A program made the position numbers and the translations under genes. From the NCBI RefSeq assembly GCF_000001735.4, contig NC_003071.7, forward strand, positions 17,087,443 to 17,151,442: a DNA stretch of 64,000 bases, in the 5' to 3' direction. Under the pieces are notes generated by a model, which ran no database searches, was not told the origin of the DNA, and saw only the letters and a list, made by a program, of their open reading frames with translations. Below are positions 57,245 through 64,000 of the stretch, piece by piece. Source of the stretch: Arabidopsis thaliana (Eukaryota; Streptophyta; Magnoliopsida; Brassicales; Brassicaceae). Numbering within the stretch: position 1 is the stretch's first letter; each line of letters opens with the position of its first letter.

Positions 57245-60200
57245 AATGATGAGAATTGAGCACACTAAAAAGTCTATAATTGATTAATATATATAGGGTA
57301 TGATCATAATTAACTTGGTTATAATTACCAAAACCTTTTTTATTCCTCTTTAATAATATATATGTTATATGGTTTTAGTTACTAAGTCTTGGGAGTGTAA
57401 GCAAATGTTGTAAGTAGGTTTGGTGTGTTCTTTTTCTTTTCTTTTTTTTTTCTTTTTCAAGAAAAAGAAAAAGATCTATATTATATATAAAGAATATTTG
57501 TCATGTTATTTTCCTCTATTTATATATATCTTTTTGGTTGTTGGTGTGATGACTAGGGTTTTGAGATTGTGGGAATATTTGTCGACGTAGAAGAATCTAA
57601 GTAACAGATGTGATTGGTGAAGTCCAAAAGAAACTAGGGTACTTCGATTTACATATACACACTATACATGTGAATATATATGTATATATAGTGAAGAGAA
57701 GGTCTATGTTTGTATGCTGTGAGTTTCAAAGCGACCCTTATGTCACCTTTGTCCCCAAATGAATCCAAACTCTCCTATCTCTTTCTTTGTTCATGTCTTT
57801 CTAAATGTGTACATTTGACCACATTTTTCAGACCAAAGAATATAAGCAGTGCCTGGTTTTCTTTCTTTCTTATATATTCGTATATATCCATGTGATTATG
57901 ACGAACTGTTTTACTTTTAGTTGAGATTAATTAAGTGTTAGCGAAATGTCTAGTCTACTGTTTTTGTTGATCATATGGAAAAGACGTGCATTTATGCATG
58001 ACACAAAAATGCTTAAACGTATATTCGAAAAAGTAACACTTTATATACGTTGTATATTTAGGACGCCAAATTTCATATTATGTACGGCTACATGTACAAT
58101 GAAAGTGTGATGAGACTTGAGAGGATTAACCAAAAATACTGAAAACTTACTTTAATTTACTTTCTTTTAGTTTATTTTACTAATCGAATTTTGGCTCTAA
58201 AGTTTCGTGTGAATAAGAAGAATATGTTAGAATGTATAATGATGTGTATCCGTATCTAGTGAGGTTTGTACATATCTGTTATATTTATAATGAAAGTGTT
58301 TTGAAATATTGTAGAGATACTATGTTTGCTATGTATCTCTATTCTGGTTTCTTCAATAGGTATCCGTTTTGTTTATAGAAAATGGCTCACCAACTTGCCT
58401 CTATGGGAGGCTGGGGATATATGAACCAAATGACTCAATAATATAGCCAATTAGACCATTAGTAAATTGGAATATATATGAAGAAGAAGGTGAATGTGGG
58501 ATTAAAGGAAGAGGAAGCGTGAGAAAAGGAGACTGACAAAAGGAAATAAAATTGATGGGCCATTGGCTCTATGAGACAAAAAGGACCGACTCTTCTCATC
58601 ACTCTCCCTTTTCCCTTTCTCTCTTTTTTAATAATTGTTTTCTATAAACTATAATTTTATGGCGAATTTAATAAAATAATATTGAAGAAAACTAAGAGAA
58701 GAAGAAGAAGGAAAAAAAAAGGTGGAGAAAGTTTGTCCATGGAGCGTGATGGTTTTGGGGCAGCTGGTGTCCCCTCTATACTCAACCTCTCGACCAAAAA
58801 GTATATCTTATAGAAATATTTTTAGCTTTTGCACTATATATTATTGTTAAAGTTATATTTGTATTCAACTCAAAAGAAACTATAGAAAAACTTCTAATTT
58901 TTTTAAAAATTCCTTCTGAAGTTTATGGGTAGTGTGGCAAAAGCAATCATTAACCTCACACGTTAGTGTTCCATCGTGTGAACATGTGAGTGCCCTTTCT
59001 TATCTCACCACACAATTTTGACCATCCTATTTCCTTTTTGAATATCACTATTTTTTCTTTGTGTTTACTTTGTTTTATCTACATTTCACAAACAAGCAAA
59101 TAGAAGTTATCATATTATATGTCAAATATGTGTTTGTTTTCATGTGTTCTTATTGTCTTTCTTGGTCAAGTGTTCTTGTTTACCTACACAGACAAATGTG
59201 GGAACCTTTTCACTTACTTCGGGGTTTTACCGGAAAGTTAGAAAACCTTACTAAATTATTGCTTTGCTATTAACAAAGATATCTTACTCATTCTTTAAAC
59301 CAGTGTTTCATTTTGTCCATTGTCAGAACTTATATTCATTTTAACGTTTTAATTGATCTATCGTAGTAGTGAACCATCTCTAAAATAAAAATTCAATACT
59401 AATTGAAAATCTAAAACCAATAGATATTAAGAAATCATTTGTTAAATTAACTTACATCTATACATCTATATATGCGACTACTGTCTAGTTTATCTGGAAT
59501 CCACAATATGTTTTTTGTTTCTCCAAAAACTTTTTGATAACTTTAAAAATCTAGTAAATGCAACATTTTCTAACCTTTTAAAGTATATTTGAGGGTTAAA
59601 CCGAGAATTAAGACTTACAAGTCTTGGGATAATCACTCTATAAGAAACACTTTATTGTGGTTTGGTTCACTTTTAAACCTTACTAGATATTTTCTAAAAG
59701 TTAGTATACATAAAAGTTTACAAATTGTATCTATCTATAAAAAAAATTATTTTATAGTTTACAATTGTTATTAAGTAACGTCTTGCCAAACCCGTCCCGC
59801 CAACCCGTCCCGTAAAAAACTATTTATTTTATTAATATTGATCTTATTTATGATATGTTTATGAATTATTGTCTAAATATTTTGTAATTTTGTAGTAATT
59901 AAATGCTATCAAATATCTCTGCGGTTTGATGATTATAATCGAATTATTATAGTCATGGAGAAAAGCAATATCAAAAATAATAATTTTGTAATAATTAAAT
60001 GATATTAAATATTTTGCAAGTTTTATTTTAGTAACTAATCGTGTAGTTAATGTTGAGAGATTTAGGGAAGATTGTTAAATGTCAAATATTTAATTATTCA
60101 AAGATTTTTTTTTCTAATTATCAAAAACAAACATTAAAATCTAGTGGCAGTTATTGTAAATAATTCCCAACTATAGGATTTATTTCACAAAATGGCTGCT

Positions 60201-63049
60201 ATATAGATTTTTTAGATAAAACCGATCAAACTCTTTTTCTTTTCAATTATTAAACTCTTTGATGGGTTAAGAAACATAAAAACAAAAAGGAAAACAGAGG
60301 AGAAGAATCGAGGATCCAAAAGCCCATCTAAGGTGAGAGAAGAGGGGTCCAAACTGAGATTGGAACAAAATCGGTTTTAGGGTTTCAGAAAGGCCCAAAT
60401 TAGATTCGAGTAGAGCAGTCCCACAGTGACTCCGACATGACAACACTTGAGTTACACAAGACCACCACGTCTCTATACTCTAAGTCTATGCCGTACGTCA
60501 AAGGCACCAACTCTTTCATCACATATATTATTAATCAATTTATACAAAACTCCAAATAATTCACGGGACCAATACTGAATCGAAACTAAACGAATTTGTT
60601 AAAATCGGACTTTGTAGATGCAACCGAAACAGAGTAAGTACATGAAAATACGTACAACTGCATGTGATTTATTGTGAAATTCTATGGGAAAAAATTGAAT
60701 TGACATATTATGCAAAATGCCCGTATGTTACATAAACTTTTATTTTTGTGTGTGTGACTTAACATGAGTGTATAAATGGAACTTTTTTTGTTTTATTTTG
60801 TTTCATATAAGAATTTACGATGTAGGAAAAAAATTAGAAATGAAAAGAGGTGGCAAAAGAAAAAGAAGTGGGAGAAAATAGATGTCAAGGAATATTGATA
60901 TTCTTCTTTTCTCCGATACATTACTTTTCCTTCCATTATCTTCTAGTAATAATTTAGGCTTTTGCTGCCAAATAACTCACAACCAAAAAAGCCCACCGAG
61001 GAAGATGGTTGTTAGGGTTTTTCTCTGTTTTATACTTTCCTTGGGCTATCTTACGTACGTAAAATATTTCTTTATATATTTGTCTAGTTTCATCTTCAAT
61101 CTGAAAATATTATTCAAGTTTCAGGTACGATTCATCAATCTTTGTATTGTAAATTGACTCTTCTACAAAAAAAAAAATGAAAATAGAAATAAGAACCAAT
61201 AACTAAACTTAAAGAATTAAATATGCTAATTTCAATTCCAATGTGCCAACAATGAACGCAATTATTTGATCTTAGACTAAAATAATCACTCGAGGAACTC
61301 GTTTCAAAAGAAAGAAACCAATCAAATCATTGCCTTCCAACTACGGATACTGAGTTTTTTTAACTCATTATAACACGTGAGATCGTCACTATCTCACGCA
61401 TTTTTCTTTTTGGGTGGGTAATTCACTATCTCACGGATTACATAAATGTTTATGGATTATGACGATTGGCTGCATTGGAAGATGTATAGCCCAAGAAAAC
61501 ATATTTAATCCAGTATGATAGCCTTGTGATGCTCTATAATTTAAAGCATGGTTTTATATATAACTGTGACGTAAATATCAAGGTCTAAAAGCATTGTCAT
61601 TTTATTTTTATTTCGTATAAATGAAAACTTTAGTCTAAAACACCCGGTCATGTAAAAGTTAAAGGAAAAAGAAAAGAATGATAGCTGATTAATTATGGCA
61701 ATGTCGTACTATACTACGTCGAGAACTATTCATGATTAGATATTCATCGGTATGATAAATCATATATATGTGATGTGCCTAGTGCAGAAACCCAAACTAT
61801 TATTTATTTATCTACTCCTTTGGGCTTTGACGTGCAAGTAAATTCTTAGATGTTGTTTTCGAAGTTTATGGGTAGGCAAACCAAAATCTGGAATGAGATA
61901 TAGAAGAAACAAAAAGAATTTCGAGAATGAAAATTATGTCTCATTTTAAATTCAAATGAACTATAATTCATAATAAGAACATATGTTAAATGATGTTTTT
62001 ACAACTTGATATGGATTTAAATTACATAAAAGAGAAAACACAACTTTTACCTACTCCTTCTCACAACTCATTCATTTTTGGTGTAAAGTTGATATATGTG
62101 GTGGACAAGTGAAATTTGGCAAAACTTGGTTTAACAATTGGCTAACCCTATGAAACAAATTAGGCCTTTGGGTAGAGCTTTCTTTTATCAAGTACCAACT
62201 TCGAGGTTATATATATGCTCTGCTTTTATATATTTTGGCATGATTCTAGGACTCTTTTGGATCCTTCGATTGATATTTGTAGACATAGCAAAATTGGCAG
62301 TGCAAAGATAAGGTTGCTGTGTAAGTCTTGATAGAATTTAGCAAATATAGAGACTACTCATCTCGTCTATTCTCTCTCTATAAGTTAAAATTGATGGGTT
62401 TGATATCAACAAGACATTACAATATTTCTAAAACATAAGAATATCTATACATTAGCCATCAATTAGCAACAAATTTTTTAATAATCAATTTACCATCATA
62501 ATTTTGTAGCAAGTTGGTGAAGGAAGACTCTTTTCTTGGCAGCCAAACATCACATTAATCCCATTTTAACAATAAAGTGATTAAAAACTAAAAGAACTGA
62601 ATAAAATAAAAACAAAAGAAATGAATGAAGCCTTTGGCTTTGCTTTTTCTCTTTTTGATTCTCTCCACTTTATTTTTCTTGTTGCTACTGCTAAAAAAAG
62701 CATCTTCTTCTTCCTTTTTTCATTCTTAAGAGTCTTTTGCTTTTCCTTGTTCGACTCTCTCTTTTCACTTATTTAGCTTTTGCTTCTGATTGGAACTAAA
62801 CTCAATTCTCTCCTTCTTCCTCCTCTTTGCGTGTGGTTTATCTTCCTCTAATTAATCTATTGATCTCAATTCTCAACCTTTTTGTTAATTTCAATTTCCT
62901 TACCCCTCTCTGCGTTCTGGGTTTCCGAGTCTCGATTTCTGGGATTTCTTGCTTCTCACATGAATCTGTTTCGCAACCTAACTTATTCATCGGAGTGATA
63001 TCGATATTCTTCTCAAATTTTGAAGCTTTTCGTTTCGAATTGACAATTC
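57245..63049. other. Gene-poor 5.8-kb region between bHLH106 and CRK1
   Basis: No coding frame with family features. It holds the bHLH106 3' UTR and, from about 62500, a CT-rich leader and promoter of CRK1. A GC-rich block of tandem AACCCGTCCCGCC near 59787-59812 resembles the subterminal sequence of plant hAT elements. A telo-like TTTTAGGGTTTC with AGGCCCAAAT lies at 60375-60400 but has no gene after it. A small inverted repeat GTGAGAT...ATCTCAC lies near 61377-61397. Confidence 0.45.
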
Positions 63050-63969
63050 ATGGGGATCTGTCATGGAAAACCCGTCGAGCAACAATCAAAAAGCCTCCCA
63101 GTTTCCGGCGAAACTAATGAAGCTCCGACGAATTCACAGCCACCGGCGAAATCCTCTGGCTTTCCGTTTTATAGCCCGAGTCCTGTACCTAGCTTATTCA
63201 AATCCTCACCATCTGTATCTTCTAGCGTGAGCTCAACGCCTCTTCGTATCTTCAAGAGACCTTTCCCTCCTCCTTCTCCTGCTAAGCACATACGAGCTTT
63301 CCTCGCGCGTCGCTATGGCTCTGTCAAGCCTAATGAGGTTTCGATTCCCGAAGGTAAAGAATGTGAGATCGGTCTCGATAAGAGTTTTGGCTTTTCAAAA
63401 CAGTTTGCTTCACACTATGAGATTGATGGTGAGGTGGGTCGTGGACATTTTGGATATACTTGCTCTGCTAAGGGTAAAAAAGGTAGCTTGAAAGGTCAAG
63501 AAGTTGCTGTTAAAGTTATTCCTAAATCAAAGGTTCGATCTTTGAAACTGAAAATCAATTTCTCTTAATTCTGTATTCGTTATGTTGTTTTGAAATATAT
63601 GACAATGATTTCGAATTCTAGTTTTATCGCCATGTGTTTATAGAAGTATACAGCTTGTTTCTCGACCCCGAGTCATTGCTTAGTGTTGAATGGTTTTGAC
63701 TGCAGATGACAACTGCAATTGCGATTGAGGATGTTAGTAGAGAAGTGAAGATGTTGCGGGCTTTGACTGGTCATAAGAACCTAGTCCAGTTCTATGACGC
63801 GTTTGAAGATGATGAAAATGTTTATATTGTCATGGAGTAAGTATACATTTCTCAGTGAGATGTCTTAAGATCATTTGATTTTCAATTCCAGGATTGCAAT
63901 AAATATATTGTAATCTCCTTTTACCAGATTATGCAAAGGTGGTGAACTCTTGGACAAAATACTTCAAAG
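63050..63969 (+). CDS. CRK1: CRK1, CDPK-related protein kinase (5' part, cut by window end)
   Basis: Three exons are visible (63050-63532, 63706-63836, 63928-63969), and the gene runs off the window. MGICHGKP at the start carries the N-myristoylation glycine plus a palmitoylation-type cysteine, so the kinase should sit on membranes. A Ser/Pro-rich spacer ([16 protein letters not shown], then [21 protein letters not shown]) is typical of CRKs. The kinase domain begins [16 protein letters not shown] (glycine loop), followed by [10 protein letters not shown] with the ATP-binding lysine. Then come [18 protein letters not shown] with the helix C glutamate, [19 protein letters not shown], and the break. 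CRKs have degenerate EF-hands; CRK1 has been linked to calmodulin binding and heat and salt responses. Recalled as At2g41140. Confidence 0.95.
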
Positions 63970-64000
63970 GTAATTGCTAATCACACATGGCTCTGTATCT

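Noticed and set aside
61360-61440. Inverted and direct repeats of TCACTATCTCACG
   Set aside because: Too short and isolated to call a regulatory hairpin or element.

Overview
The window is plant nuclear DNA. Genes carry many introns with GT..AG borders, intergenic DNA is AT-rich, promoters show telo boxes and TGGGCC boxes, and the proteins are plant families (DYW-type PPR, plant bZIP and bHLH factors, VQ protein, CDPK-related kinase). Gene content and order match, from memory, Arabidopsis thaliana chromosome 2 from about At2g40950 to At2g41140. Locus names are recalled, not searched. Exon borders were read by hand from splice sites and reading-frame continuity. For almost every gene the exons sum to an open frame of the expected length.

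Left part (1-20 kb): bZIP17 (-), an ER-anchored stress factor; a young LTR retrotransposon with 354-bp LTRs that look identical and one long unusual ORF, inserted in the 5' leader of an R3H/SUZ-domain gene (+); MYBC1 (-); a protein-kinase-like gene (+) whose frame is interrupted at a HindIII-type site; and a DHHC palmitoyltransferase gene (-) with a GC-AG intron and a (CT)57 repeat in its leader.

Middle (20-45 kb): a 5'-truncated LINE tail with target-site duplication; a cluster of small secreted 8-cysteine peptides (two genes plus one promoter relic); a J-domain protein (+); CAMBP25 (-); a PQBP1-like WW protein (+); a plastid methyltransferase (+); a PQ-loop membrane protein (-) with 21- and 27-nt microexons; the RNA-binding protein UBA2b (+); and the ABA-response bZIP factor EEL (+).

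Right part (45-64 kb): a DYW-type PPR gene, then a tandem calmodulin-family cluster (CML10/CaBP-22, TCH3, CAM2), a DUF309 gene (-), bHLH106 (+), a gene-poor stretch of 5.8 kb, and the first three exons of CRK1 (+), cut by the window end.

The calcium theme is strong: calmodulin itself, two diverged relatives, a calmodulin-binding protein and a CDPK-related kinase lie within 40 kb. The most informative observations are in the calmodulin cluster. The last intron of CML10 is homologous to the CAM2 3' UTR, with the old stop codon inside the splice donor. TCH3 is three calmodulin N-lobes joined by linkers that include translated former 5' UTR. The promoters of the three genes share modules that have decayed to different degrees. 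No tRNA, rRNA or CRISPR array was recognised.
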